Part shown: positions 35,737 through 45,135 of the stretch, piece by piece
Layout: each line of letters starts with the position of its first letter
How positions within the stretch are numbered: position 1 is the stretch's first letter
Source: Candidatus Deianiraea vastatrix
GTDB lineage: Bacteria; Pseudomonadota; Alphaproteobacteria; Rickettsiales; Deianiraeaceae
Direction of reading: 5' to 3'
Assembly (NCBI RefSeq): GCF_007993655.1
Contig: NZ_CP029077.1
Location: forward strand, 986,744-1,050,743
DNA: 64,000 bases
Notes under the pieces: model-generated
The model's database searches: none
Seen by the model: the letters and a program-made list of their open reading frames with translations, nothing else
Told to the model about the DNA's origin: nothing
Made by a program: the position numbers and the translations under genes

Positions 35737-35890
35737 GTAAAAAGTAGCACTTTACACAAAGTAATTGAAGTATTTTTAAATTCAAGTATTTTTTCTACCC
35801 AAAAGAAGATTTTATGCACAAGATTGCAATTTTTTTAAATTGACTTTTATTTTAAAATAATAAATTTCTATCTTAGCTTAAAATGAAAAT

Positions 35891-36484
35891 GTGAAGGTAA
35901 GTTACATAAAAAGTGCAAATTTATACAAAGATATTGAAAGTATAAAAACTAAGGGTGAGGTTTGCTTTTTTGGAAGATCCAATGTCGGGAAGTCAAGTTT
36001 AATCAATTCGCTTTTTGGGAAAGTCGCTTTTACATCAAAAAAACCAGGTAAAACCGTCAGTCTTAACTTCTACCAATACGAAAAATGCACAATTACAGAC
36101 TCTCCCGGTTATGGTTTTGCGGGAAAATCTAGCCAAATGTCAATAGATTGGGAGGCTTTAGTTTCCCAGTACCTTGAAAACAGAGAAGGGTTAAAAATGT
36201 GCTATCTTTTAATAGACAGCAGGCGAAATATTATGGAAATTGATATTGAAATGATGCTTTTTTTTGAGGAATTTAGCGTACCTTATACTGTAATTTACAC
36301 AAAAATTGACAAATTAAGCGACAGTGAAAAAGAGACTTTAGCGCAAAACGGGCAAAAGGTTTTAAAGACTGTAAAGTTAAATAATTTAGTCATTCCAGAA
36401 AAGGGATTTATTCAGACTTCATCTGATAAAAGGATCGGGATTTCAAAATTACTTGGCGAGATTAAGGAAATATTATTAAGCTAG
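35891..36484 (+). CDS. engB: Ribosome-biogenesis GTPase EngB/YsxC
   Basis: EngB is a GTPase that helps late assembly of the 50S subunit. It starts with GTG at 35891; the nearby ATG runs into a stop. The 197-residue protein has G1 GRSNVGKSSLINSL, G3 DSPGYGFA and G4 TKIDKLSD. SSDKRIGISKL near the end is the G5 region. Full length. Confidence 0.95.
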   Translation: MKVSYIKSANLYKDIESIKTKGEVCFFGRSNVGKSSLINSLFGKVAFTSKKPGKTVSLNFYQYEKCTITDSPGYGFAGKSSQMSIDWEALVSQYLENREGLKMCYLLIDSRRNIMEIDIEMMLFFEEFSVPYTVIYTKIDKLSDSEKETLAQNGQKVLKTVKLNNLVIPEKGFIQTSSDKRIGISKLLGEIKEILLS

Positions 36485-36542
36485 GGTAGTAAGTTTATAA
36501 TTGTTTTTATAAAGAAATTTTATTTTTAAGCTATACAATTCG

Positions 36543-36872
36543 CTACTTGTCATCAATAACCTTATTTAAATCAATCTTACCAGTATCATGCCCATTTTTT
36601 TGCATACAAGCCGAAATAGCCTCATATTTAATAGTTTTATTTTCAACTATACAATGAGTTAAATCTTTTCTAAAAGCACTAGATTGCATAATTAAAGAAA
36701 AAGATTTTTTTGCATAATCTCTGCCATCTGATGTTAGCATATATCCGTTTAATTGATATAAGGAAAATACTATGGAAATAAAGAAAAACAAATTCCCAAA
36801 AACAGATGATATTAGTGTTGTAAGAAGTATAGTTGATGTAATAATAAAATTATTTTTATTTTTTGCACCCAT
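36543..36872 (-). CDS. Small membrane protein, function unknown
   Basis: 109 residues with one or two N-terminal hydrophobic helices (IITSTILLTTLISSVFGN, LFFFISIVFSLY) and a polar C-terminal 60 residues containing two Cys. I see no family match. It stands alone between engB and the AhpD-like gene. Confidence 0.45.
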   Translation of the reverse strand: MGAKNKNNFIITSTILLTTLISSVFGNLFFFISIVFSLYQLNGYMLTSDGRDYAKKSFSLIMQSSAFRKDLTHCIVENKTIKYEAISACMQKNGHDTGKIDLNKVIDDK

Positions 36873-36982
36873 GTGAAAATATGAAATACGAAATTATTTT
36901 ATATATAAAAATATAAAAGTAAATAGAAAAATGGAAATAAAATTTATAGTGGAAGACACAATGCTTCCACTAGTCAAGTTAA

Positions 36983-37492
36983 TTATAGCACAGAAAGAGC
37001 GTTAATTACAGCTGCAATTTTTACACTATGCTGAATTTGCTCAGAAGTAACATTATGGGTTTTTAGTGTTTTTTCATGAGAATCTATGCACATTCCACAG
37101 CCATTAATACTTGAAACCGCAAGGCTTGCAAGCTCAAAGTCAACTTTCTCAATTCCATGACTTGCAATTGCGTTCATACGAAGTCCTGCTGGGATTTTTG
37201 AATACTCTTGATTTTGGCAAAGATGTAAAAACCTGTAGTAGACATTATTCATGCTCATTACTGCTGCTGCGGATTTTGCTGCATTTATTTGCATTTCTGA
37301 CAACTTTGGTGAAAAATGTTCCAAGATTAAAGACTCAAGATTTTTATTTTTTACCGCAATTGCACATGAAATAGCACATATTGCAACTTGAACATCTGAC
37401 AAAATAGAGCTTTCTGAAAGTAAAAGTGATTTTGCATTAAGCTTAATATCTTTTGCAAAGTCTGGTATATTGTCTATAAAATTTTCTAACAT
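36983..37492 (-). CDS. AhpD-like alkylhydroperoxidase
   Basis: The 169-residue all-helical protein of the carboxymuconolactone-decarboxylase/AhpD fold has the redox motif INGCGMCIDSHEK (CxxC followed by His). AhpD uses this site to reduce AhpC through lipoamide. The length (about 170) is that of AhpD itself, not of the short CMD proteins. ahpC is not adjacent. Confidence 0.88.
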   Translation of the reverse strand: MLENFIDNIPDFAKDIKLNAKSLLLSESSILSDVQVAICAISCAIAVKNKNLESLILEHFSPKLSEMQINAAKSAAAVMSMNNVYYRFLHLCQNQEYSKIPAGLRMNAIASHGIEKVDFELASLAVSSINGCGMCIDSHEKTLKTHNVTSEQIQHSVKIAAVINALSVL

Positions 37493-37881
37493 AAATAAAT
37501 AAAAAAACTCATTGCATATGCAACTTATATTTTATATACAAAAGGCATTATATAAGTCAAATATATTGTCATTATGTTTAATATAATTTTTGCTTATTGT
37601 ATTTTGGCACACAAGATTAAAAATAAAGTTTATTTTGCTAAGCTTTTAATTACTAAATCAAGCATCAAGATTTTATAATTTCCTTTTTCGCAGTTATGAA
37701 AAGCATGTTTTTGTGGTATAAATTTCGGTCAAGCAAACAAAAATACAAAATGCAGTTTTCTCTAGAATCAATGTTATAATATGTTTTACTAAATTGCAGA
37801 ATCTAAGGAGACAGCTACAAATAAAGTGGATGATTTTATTACAAGAAATAGAAACAAAGAAGCTTTTTCCAAACAACTAAA
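37493..37881. other. Gene-free stretch with possible remnant
   Basis: No confident gene. From about 37800 a plus frame with a GTG at 37826 and an AAGGAG 20 bases upstream reads VDDFITRNRNKEAFSKQLN, then runs antisense through the next gene's 3' end, so it is probably not real. The rest is AT-rich. Confidence 0.35.
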
Positions 37882-38766
37882 TCACCCAGCACTACAGCCG
37901 CCTATTTTACCAGATTGCGCATTTCCGGCAGGAAGAACATTAAGTGGGATTTTAATGAATTTTGGTAAAATTCCAGCTCTTAAATTTACCTGCAAAGATG
38001 GCAGGATTAACTGCGGAACTGGCAAATTTACCTGTAATTTATTCATTTTTGCAACATAATCTTGCTTTTTGGTCTGCGAATTAATGGAAACATTAGTCGC
38101 TTTTTCCTTGCCAATTGTTGATAAAATCACTGGATCGCTGTCTTTTTGAGGATATTCATGACCAACGAAGACAAGTGTCTCATCTGGCAGTTTATATAAT
38201 TTTTGTATAGAGTCAAAAAGCTGCGCCGAACTTCCGCCCGGAAAATCTGTTCTTGCCGTTCCAACGAGTGGCGAAAATATTGTATCACCTGTAAAAATCG
38301 CTTTTTTTCCGACGTAATATGTGACGCAGGCTGGCGTGTGACCTGGGGTATAGATTACTTGTACAGGTAGTTCGCCAATTGAAAACTCCTGACCATCGTC
38401 AAACAAAACATCAAATTGCGACCCGTCTAGCTTTATTTCTTTATCATCAAAAATGGGCGCCCAATACTCAAGAACTTTAAGAATATTCCTGCCAATTCCA
38501 ACTTTACCGCCAAGTTTTGAAGCGATGTAGTGCGATGCGGTTAGGTGATCTGCGTGAACATGGGTTTCAAGTATCCACTTTAGCTTTAAGTCATTTACTG
38601 TAATGAATTTTATGACTTTATCTGCAAGCTCTGTATAGGTTGCGCCGCTGTTTTGATCGTAATCTAAAACCGAGTCAATTACAGCACACTCGCGAGTTTT
38701 TTTATCACTTACAACAAATGTTGCAGTTTTGGTTCGCTTTCCATCAAAAAATACCTCTACATTCAT
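37882..38766 (-). CDS. Persulfide dioxygenase-like metallo-beta-lactamase (Blh/ETHE1 type)
   Basis: Proteins of this type oxidise glutathione persulfide or handle reactive sulfur, often next to rhodaneses. The 294-residue protein has the family motif ETHVHADHLTASHY (H69, H71, D73, H74). GHTPACVTYYV, IFTGDTIF and VFVGHEYP complete the metal site. The C-terminus ends GKIGGCSAG, echoing the GGCSAGGGC start of the Cys-rich tail of the neighbouring rhodanese. It begins 15 bases after the rhodanese gene, as a two-gene operon. Confidence 0.85.
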   Translation of the reverse strand: MNVEVFFDGKRTKTATFVVSDKKTRECAVIDSVLDYDQNSGATYTELADKVIKFITVNDLKLKWILETHVHADHLTASHYIASKLGGKVGIGRNILKVLEYWAPIFDDKEIKLDGSQFDVLFDDGQEFSIGELPVQVIYTPGHTPACVTYYVGKKAIFTGDTIFSPLVGTARTDFPGGSSAQLFDSIQKLYKLPDETLVFVGHEYPQKDSDPVILSTIGKEKATNVSINSQTKKQDYVAKMNKLQVNLPVPQLILPSLQVNLRAGILPKFIKIPLNVLPAGNAQSGKIGGCSAG

Positions 38767-38781
38767 AAAAATATCAGAAAA

Positions 38782-39813
38782 TTAGCGACATTTACCACCA
38801 CAGCATACAGATGATGTATTGTCATCATCAATATCATCACAGGCAGAATTTTTATCACAAGTTTTAGCGTCATCACAGCATTGAGAAGGTGATTGCTTGC
38901 CATTTTTGCAACAACCTGATGATTTACTATCAATTTTGCAACAACCAGATGAAATCTTTTGTGATTTATTTTTTATTGCCATGAAAATTAATTTAAAAAT
39001 CACAATAATTCCAAATATATGGAGTGCTCTTGGGAAATAAACAGCAATAACTGAGAATATCAACCAAAATTGAAAGCATGGAATATGACTTTTACAGCTT
39101 TTAGCACCTGTCTTACAGCACGATCCAGTTTCTTTACAGCATCCAGATTTTACTGCATCACTCTTGCAACATTGTGATTTTTCATCACAGCAACCACCTT
39201 TATTGCCTTCTTTACAGCAAGAAGAGCCAAAAGCTTCATGATGACTTGCAGATTTGCAGCAGTCGGATTTTCTCTCACCACCCTTGCAGCAAGAAGATTT
39301 ATTTGACAATTCTACTTTTTCATAATTTGAATCTTTACAGCATCCTGTTTTTTCTTCAATTTTCTTCGATGAGCACTCAGATTTCACGCCAGCACTGCAT
39401 CCACTACTATCGCTACAGCCCACTTTACTATCTGAAGATTTGCCACCGCCAGAGCTACATCCACCACCAGCACTGCAACCGCCAACTGGGGCTGATCCAT
39501 ATTCGCCATTTTCCATTGCGTGCCATGCTAAAATTCCGCCTTCTACATTGTATACTTCAAGATTTGCGTCTTCTTCAAGGAGTTTTTTACAAGCTTCAAG
39601 ACTGCGAACTCCGCCTTTACAATGCAAGGCAATAGGCTTATTATCTTTATTATGCGCGCGAACTTCAGCAAGATTAATTGTTCCAAGTGGCATTAAAATT
39701 GAACCAGGAATAGACGATGCTGCATTCTCACTTGGCTCGCGAACATCTATTAAAAAAATCGATCCATTTTTAAGCTTTTTTTTCAAGTCTTGTACTTCAA
39801 GAAGGTGTATCAT
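38782..39813 (-). CDS. Rhodanese with a CC-rich tail and membrane segment
   Basis: Residues 1-105 form a single rhodanese domain with active-site loop ALHCKGGVRS (Cys65), the sulfur-carrying Cys. Residues 110-235 are an extraordinary low-complexity region of Gly, Ser, Lys and Cys with eight CC pairs (GCCK, SCCK, DCCK types). About two hydrophobic helices follow (FQFWLIFSVIAVYFP, IFGIIVIFKLIFMAI), resembling the membrane part of DUF2892 rhodanese fusions. The last 50 residues are again Cys-rich with four CC pairs. In all there are about three dozen Cys. The tail could bind metals or store sulfur; that is inference. Confidence 0.8.
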   Translation of the reverse strand: MIHLLEVQDLKKKLKNGSIFLIDVREPSENAASSIPGSILMPLGTINLAEVRAHNKDNKPIALHCKGGVRSLEACKKLLEEDANLEVYNVEGGILAWHAMENGEYGSAPVGGCSAGGGCSSGGGKSSDSKVGCSDSSGCSAGVKSECSSKKIEEKTGCCKDSNYEKVELSNKSSCCKGGERKSDCCKSASHHEAFGSSCCKEGNKGGCCDEKSQCCKSDAVKSGCCKETGSCCKTGAKSCKSHIPCFQFWLIFSVIAVYFPRALHIFGIIVIFKLIFMAIKNKSQKISSGCCKIDSKSSGCCKNGKQSPSQCCDDAKTCDKNSACDDIDDDNTSSVCCGGKCR

Positions 39814-39838
39814 ATCTATAACAAATTAACATAAAGAC

Positions 39839-39867
39839 ATATTAGGCAAGACTTATGTAAAAGTCAA
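39839..39867 (-). promoter_or_regulatory. Promoter of the rhodanese/MBL pair
   Basis: TTGACT (39862-39867) and TAATAT (39839-39844) on the minus strand with exactly 17 bases between, 25 bases before the ATG. It is one of the best promoter matches in the window. Confidence 0.6.
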
Positions 39868-39990
39868 GAACTTTTTAAATATTCAATTCATTATATTTTG
39901 TGGGAAATTAAATATTGTATAAAGTAAGAAATACTTTAGTTAGAAAATCAAAAGGAAGGAACTTAGAATATTGATAGTTACCTTCAAAGC

Positions 39991-40737
39991 TTACATAAAC
40001 ATGCCGCCATTAACATGAATTGTAGTTCCTGTTATGTAAGATGCGTTATTTGATGCCAAAAATAGTGCTGCGTAGGCTATGTCTTCCGGTTTTCCCTGAG
40101 ATCCAACCGGAATTTTTGATAAAATTGCTTGTTTTGCAGCATCTGGAATTGCGTCAGTCATTGCAGTTTCTATAAAACCTGGAGCTATGCAGTTAAAAGT
40201 CACGCCTCGTGTTGCAAATTCAACAGCCATTGTCTTTGTCATTCCCGCAAGACCAGCTTTTGATGCAACATAATTTGCCTGCCCCATGTTACCAGTAAAA
40301 CCAACTATTGATGCTATGTTTATGACTCTTCCAAAGCGATTTTTCATCATTATTTTTCCAGCTTCACGGTTTAAAATGAAGTTCGATGTTAGGTTTATGT
40401 CGATAACTTCTTGGAAATCTTCTGTTTTCATTCTCATTGCAAGTCCATCTTTTGTAAGACCGGCATTACATATTATAACATCAAGCCCACCCATTTTTTC
40501 ATTTGCGTTTTTGCAAAGATTTTCAACTTCGTCTTTGTTTTTCATGTTGACGATTAGGGAAAAAAGTCTCGATTTGTCCTCGTATTTTTCAAATAATTTC
40601 TCTATTTTTTCACTTGATGTGCTAGTTGCAAGAACGCGCGCACCACATTTATAAAATGCGTCAAAAATTGCACCGCCTATACCGCCAGTTGCGCCAGTAA
40701 TTACGACGTTTTTTCCTGCGAAATCAAGATAATTCAT
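39991..40737 (-). CDS. fabG: 3-oxoacyl-ACP reductase FabG
   Basis: FabG reduces 3-oxoacyl-ACP with NADPH in fatty-acid elongation. The 248-residue short-chain dehydrogenase has the nucleotide motif TGATGGIGGAIF, CNAGLTKDGL, the catalytic Ser-Tyr-Lys set (IASIVGFTGN, ANYVASKAG) and the closing TGTTIHVNGGMFM. It is isolated from other fab genes; rpmJ lies 24 bases upstream on the same strand. Confidence 0.95.
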   Translation of the reverse strand: MNYLDFAGKNVVITGATGGIGGAIFDAFYKCGARVLATSTSSEKIEKLFEKYEDKSRLFSLIVNMKNKDEVENLCKNANEKMGGLDVIICNAGLTKDGLAMRMKTEDFQEVIDINLTSNFILNREAGKIMMKNRFGRVINIASIVGFTGNMGQANYVASKAGLAGMTKTMAVEFATRGVTFNCIAPGFIETAMTDAIPDAAKQAILSKIPVGSQGKPEDIAYAALFLASNNASYITGTTIHVNGGMFM

Positions 40738-40761
40738 AAAAGAATTAGTCTGTAAAAAGTA

Positions 40762-40884
40762 TTAACCTTGTTTAGCTTTAAATCTTGGATTTGTTTTGCA
40801 TATAACAACAACTTTTTTACCTCTTCTAACGAGTTGGCAACCTTTTCTAGTTTTTACAGATTTTAAAGATGATTTAACTTTCAT
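40762..40884 (-). CDS. rpmJ: 50S ribosomal protein L36
   Basis: A 40-codon gene reading [16 protein letters not shown], then [20 protein letters not shown]. It matches the alphaproteobacterial L36 type, which lacks the full zinc-binding Cys set. Two Cys remain here. Confidence 0.93.
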   Translation of the reverse strand: MKVKSSLKSVKTRKGCQLVRRGKKVVVICKTNPRFKAKQG

Positions 40885-40965
40885 AGACTTAAGTGATGTT
40901 AATTTAGGCTAAAAATATATTTTTTATTGTCAAGATAAATTTTTATCCTTAAAACAAAGATACGG

Positions 40966-43026
40966 CTAAGATTTCATATCTTCATTGTCAGCAATATTAT
41001 CTTGATTCCAAAAAAATTCCGGTATTCCAGCTATTCTTGCGATTTCCTTTAAAATAGATTGCTTAGCTGTGCCTTTTTCAAGAAGATATGTGAACTCTAA
41101 AGTGCCATGAATGTTAATGTTTGCTTTAAAATGATAGTTTGTTATTCCAGAAATTTTTCCTTCAAGCTCGGTAATTTGATATATATGGCTTGAGCAAAGG
41201 ACTCTTGTTTTGGCGTATTTATGCAAATGGACAAGAACCTTAGTTGATATTTCAAGACCATCCTCAAAAGATGCGCCTCTTCCAAGTTCATCTATTAAAC
41301 AAAGGGAATTGTCATCAGCGTGATATATCATATCTGCAATTTCTTCAAGTTCCACATAAAAAGTTGATTTACCATCTTCCATAGCATCAAAGCCGCCAAT
41401 TCGTGATATAATAGCACTTAGTTTACCAATCTTCATCTCTGAGCATGGAACATAGCAGCCAATTTGAGACATAAAACAAATTAGCCCAACTTGCTTTAAA
41501 TACAAACTTTTGCCTGACATATTTGTGCCAGTTATTATAAAAGTTCTATTTTTTTTATCTGAAATGTAGTCATTTTCAACAACTTTTGTATCTGAAAACA
41601 AAGATTTATAAATTGGATGATAGCCATTTTTAATATAGATTTCATCATTTTCAATAATTTGTGGCCGTACCCAATTATTTTCTTTTGAGCAAAAAGACAG
41701 GCTATAAAGCGTGTCTATAACGCCAATAAAATTTGATATCTTTTTAATCAAAACAATATTGTCTCTTATAATATCGGATATTGCTTTTATTTTATCCAAA
41801 GGTATATCATAATCTTGAAATTCAATATTATCTGAATATGGAATAATTGATGAAATTTCTTGGAAAATTTGCTTACCATATGATGATGCTATATTTATCT
41901 CGGAAATAAATAGCCTTTCTAAAAGCAAAACATTAATTAACTCAACTGAGTGGTATATACTTTGAATAAACTTTATAAAGTCGTTTTTATTTGGAGTTTT
42001 ATTAATCAGTCTAAAAATCAATCTATCAAAATCATAAATATTTCTTAGATTTTGAGCAATATCATTCATCAAATCCTCTTTTCTTATTAAATATTCAATA
42101 ATATCAAGTCTTTCATTTATATTAATTTGCTTTGGCTGTGTTAGTATCGATTTTAACATTCTTGCCCCCATTGGCGTTAATGTTTTGTTTAAAAGATAAA
42201 ATAATGTATTATTATTTCTTATTTTATCACTTGCAATATTTAGATTTAATATTGTTGAAGTTGGAATATAAATTTGATTATGATTATATCTTTTTTCTAT
42301 TGAATTAATAGAGAATTTAACATCAGGGTTAATATTTTCAATATAACATAGAACTTGCCAGAAAAGCATTTTCTCGCTATGGGTTAAATTTTGAACACCA
42401 TTGATATTTTGTATACAATCATTTTCACAAATCATTGAGTTTGAAATTCTTATAACATTAATACCAAATATATCTATATTTACAGGGAAGTCATCTTTAA
42501 TCAAAACCTCTTTTGCTTCGTATAGAAATAATTTTTTCATTAAGCTATCTCTATTTGGAAGGCAATATTCTATAAAAGACTCGCCAACTGAAATATCTAT
42601 AAATAAAATCGCAGCATTTTTATTTAGCATGCCAATAGATGCGATATATGAAGAATTTTGAGAATATGAAAACTCTTCTTGCAAGTGCGATATTGAAGGG
42701 GTTACTATATCTGATACAAATCTTTCTCTTTTTTGCTTAACTTTACCACTAATCTCCTTTTCGTTTACAATTACTATTGAAAAACCATTTTCAAGCAATC
42801 TTCTAACATATTCACTTTGCGCACCAACAGGAAAGCCGCACATAGGAAACATTTGCCCACGATATTTCTTCGAAGTCTCTTTAAGATTTAGTATTGGCGC
42901 TATTTTTATAGCATCATTTCCGATTATTTCATAAAATGCACCTATTTTAAACAGGACAATTTTATCCATGTTAGCCCTTTTTACCTCGTTATATTGAGAA
43001 ATTATATCAAGCTCCTTTTCTGACAC
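40966..43026 (-). CDS. mutS: DNA mismatch repair protein MutS (short form)
   Basis: MutS recognises mismatches. The 686-residue protein has the mismatch-binding Phe-x-Glu in KIGAFYEIIG near residue 30. It also has the connector and lever domains, Walker A ITGTNMSGKS, Walker B CLIDELGRGASFEDG and the HIYQIT switch region. It is about 150-200 residues shorter than most MutS1, with divergent middle domains and a C-terminus that ends soon after the ATPase (ARIAGIPEFFW). The usual clamp- and MutL-related tail is therefore reduced. It overlaps mnmG by 20 bases. Confidence 0.9.
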   Translation of the reverse strand: MSEKELDIISQYNEVKRANMDKIVLFKIGAFYEIIGNDAIKIAPILNLKETSKKYRGQMFPMCGFPVGAQSEYVRRLLENGFSIVIVNEKEISGKVKQKRERFVSDIVTPSISHLQEEFSYSQNSSYIASIGMLNKNAAILFIDISVGESFIEYCLPNRDSLMKKLFLYEAKEVLIKDDFPVNIDIFGINVIRISNSMICENDCIQNINGVQNLTHSEKMLFWQVLCYIENINPDVKFSINSIEKRYNHNQIYIPTSTILNLNIASDKIRNNNTLFYLLNKTLTPMGARMLKSILTQPKQININERLDIIEYLIRKEDLMNDIAQNLRNIYDFDRLIFRLINKTPNKNDFIKFIQSIYHSVELINVLLLERLFISEINIASSYGKQIFQEISSIIPYSDNIEFQDYDIPLDKIKAISDIIRDNIVLIKKISNFIGVIDTLYSLSFCSKENNWVRPQIIENDEIYIKNGYHPIYKSLFSDTKVVENDYISDKKNRTFIITGTNMSGKSLYLKQVGLICFMSQIGCYVPCSEMKIGKLSAIISRIGGFDAMEDGKSTFYVELEEIADMIYHADDNSLCLIDELGRGASFEDGLEISTKVLVHLHKYAKTRVLCSSHIYQITELEGKISGITNYHFKANINIHGTLEFTYLLEKGTAKQSILKEIARIAGIPEFFWNQDNIADNEDMKS

Positions 43027-45013
43027 TTGTAATATATAAAATAATTGACATTACGGCAGCCGGCGTGACCCCTGAAATTTGCGATGCGGCAAAAATTGTT
43101 TGCGGACTAAATCTTTCAAGTTTTTCAATCACTTCATTTGAAAGTGCCTTTATCTCTCTATAGTTTATATCTTGTGGGATCTTCATTTCGCCACTTTTTG
43201 CAAGGCTTTCTATTTCCTCTTTTTGTCTTTGTATGTAAAAATGATATTTCTGGTCAACATTTACGGCAAATTTAGCGTTTTCTGTAAAGCTATCGACTTG
43301 TGGTAAAATCTTTGCTATATCCTTTATCAAAATATCTTTATTGCGAAGTAACTCAAGGCAATTTCTTTTAACCCCGTCTTGAGAGACATTAATGCCATAT
43401 TGCAAAAGATCTACAGGAGTGCAAACTTTGGAGGAAAGCAAATCTTCAAGCGCGCGAATCTGTGAAATCCTCTCATTAAAAAACGCCTTTCTATCATTTG
43501 ACGCAAGCCCTTTTTCGATTGCAATTTGCGTAAGCCTTAAATCGGCATTATCATTCCTTATATTTAGGCGATTTTCAGCTCTGGATGTAAACATTCTATA
43601 TGGTTCGCCGCTTACGCCAAGATTTGTTAAATCGTCAATCATAACGCCAATAAATGAGTTATGACGAGACATTTGAAGTTCACAAGCTGGTAGTTTGCAT
43701 TCATCTTTATCGCCTTCATGTTCCAAATTTTGTGACAGTATTTCCTCATTAAGAGAGCTTTTATTGCAATTTTCTGCCCCAATATTAAATGCATTTTCAT
43801 TTGCAAAACGATTGTCAATTGCATTCTCTTTTGCGTCAAGAGCGAAAAATGCTGCGTTACTTCCTGCAACAAGACCCTGACCTGCCGCCTCTTCATATCC
43901 TGTAGTACCATTAATCTGCCCAGCTGTAAAAAGACCGTCAATTCCTTTAAATGCAAGAGTTTTTGTAAGCTTGCGTGCATCGATGTAATCATATTCAATA
44001 GCATAACCAAAGCGTGCAATTTTGCAGTTTTCAAGCCCTTGTATAGTCCTTATAAATGCCTCTTGAACATCAATTGGCATAGCAGTTGATATTCCATTTG
44101 GATACACTAAATTGCTATCAAGCCCTTCTGGCTCTAGGAAAATTTGGTGTCTATCTCTGTGCGAAAAGCGACGGATTTTATCTTCAATTGACGGGCAGTA
44201 ACGAGGGCCACGAGATGAAATTTGCCCATTGTGCATAGGAGATCTGCTCTCAGCATGTGCAATTATTTCATGTGTTTTATCATTAGTATATGTAATATGA
44301 CATACAACCTGCTCTTGGGTTATTTTATCTGTTAAATAGGAAAAAGGCATTGGATTTTCATCACTTTCTTGAAATTCAAGCAAGCTATAATCTATTGAAT
44401 CGCGAAAAATCCTAGCTGGCGTACCGGTTTTAAGCCTTCCAAGTGAAATTCCAATAGACCTTAGCGAATTTGAAAGCTCTACACTTGGCGGCTCATCAAT
44501 TCTGCCATTTTGACTCGTCAACTCGCCTTGATGAATAACGCCTGATAAAAATGTTCCAGTTGTTAAAACAATAGATTTACACGAGATTTTCTCATTATTA
44601 TTAATTTCAATATTGCTAATTTTTCCACCATTTAATTCAACTTTTGTCGCTAGTGCCTCAATAATTTCAAGATTTTTATAAGACGAAAGCGTTTCGTGTG
44701 CTGCTTTTTTATAAAGCTTTCTATCTGCTTGCGCGCGCAAACCCCAAACAGCAGGACCCTTGCTTGCGTTTAAAATCTTAGTATGAATGCTTGCTTTATC
44801 GATAAATCTACCCATAACGCCATCCATTGCGTCAATTTCGCGAACTATTGTTCCCTTGCCAATTCCACCTATTGCAGGATTACACGAAAGCTCTCCAAGA
44901 TTGTCAAATTTCATAGTTATCAAGGCCGTTTTTGCTCCAAGACGTGCAGATGCACAAGCAGCTTCTATTCCGCTATGCCCACCACCAATGACAATTACAT
45001 CAAATTTTTTCAT
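43007..45013 (-). CDS. mnmG: tRNA uridine-34 modification enzyme MnmG (GidA)
   Basis: With MnmE, MnmG adds the carboxymethylaminomethyl group to wobble U34. The 668-residue protein has an FAD site VIGGGHSGIEAACASARLG and family motifs SCNPAIGGIGKG, GLFTAGQINGTTGYEEAAGQG and MFTSRAENRL. There is a small low-complexity insertion around residues 395-425. It is the first gene of an mnmG-mutS unit. gidB and parAB do not follow, unlike in many relatives. Confidence 0.97.
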   Translation of the reverse strand: MKKFDVIVIGGGHSGIEAACASARLGAKTALITMKFDNLGELSCNPAIGGIGKGTIVREIDAMDGVMGRFIDKASIHTKILNASKGPAVWGLRAQADRKLYKKAAHETLSSYKNLEIIEALATKVELNGGKISNIEINNNEKISCKSIVLTTGTFLSGVIHQGELTSQNGRIDEPPSVELSNSLRSIGISLGRLKTGTPARIFRDSIDYSLLEFQESDENPMPFSYLTDKITQEQVVCHITYTNDKTHEIIAHAESRSPMHNGQISSRGPRYCPSIEDKIRRFSHRDRHQIFLEPEGLDSNLVYPNGISTAMPIDVQEAFIRTIQGLENCKIARFGYAIEYDYIDARKLTKTLAFKGIDGLFTAGQINGTTGYEEAAGQGLVAGSNAAFFALDAKENAIDNRFANENAFNIGAENCNKSSLNEEILSQNLEHEGDKDECKLPACELQMSRHNSFIGVMIDDLTNLGVSGEPYRMFTSRAENRLNIRNDNADLRLTQIAIEKGLASNDRKAFFNERISQIRALEDLLSSKVCTPVDLLQYGINVSQDGVKRNCLELLRNKDILIKDIAKILPQVDSFTENAKFAVNVDQKYHFYIQRQKEEIESLAKSGEMKIPQDINYREIKALSNEVIEKLERFSPQTIFAASQISGVTPAAVMSIILYITSVRKGA

Positions 45014-45033
45014 TTAAACATTGTATTTGGCTT

Positions 45034-45061
45034 AAGATAAAAACAAGTTTATAAAAGTCAA
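45034..45061 (-). promoter_or_regulatory. Promoter of mnmG-mutS
   Basis: TTGACT (45056-45061) and TATCTT (45034-45039) on the minus strand with 16 bases between, about 20 bases before the ATG. Same -10 box and spacing as ssb. Confidence 0.5.
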
Positions 45062-45135
45062 TAATTGGAATTTTAATAAAAATATCTTGAATAAAAAAAA
45101 TATTATGTTATACTGATGGGATATTTTTATTTTGT

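Noticed and set aside
37826-38059. Plus-strand frame with a GTG start and an AAGGAG upstream.
   Set aside because: Most of it is antisense to the well-supported metallo-beta-lactamase gene, and no family is recognisable.
39174-39829. Two long plus-strand ORFs (153 and 129 codons) rich in His, Pro, Leu and Ser.
   Set aside because: They are antisense to the Cys-rich rhodanese gene; their odd composition is the mirror of its TGC/GGC-rich codons.
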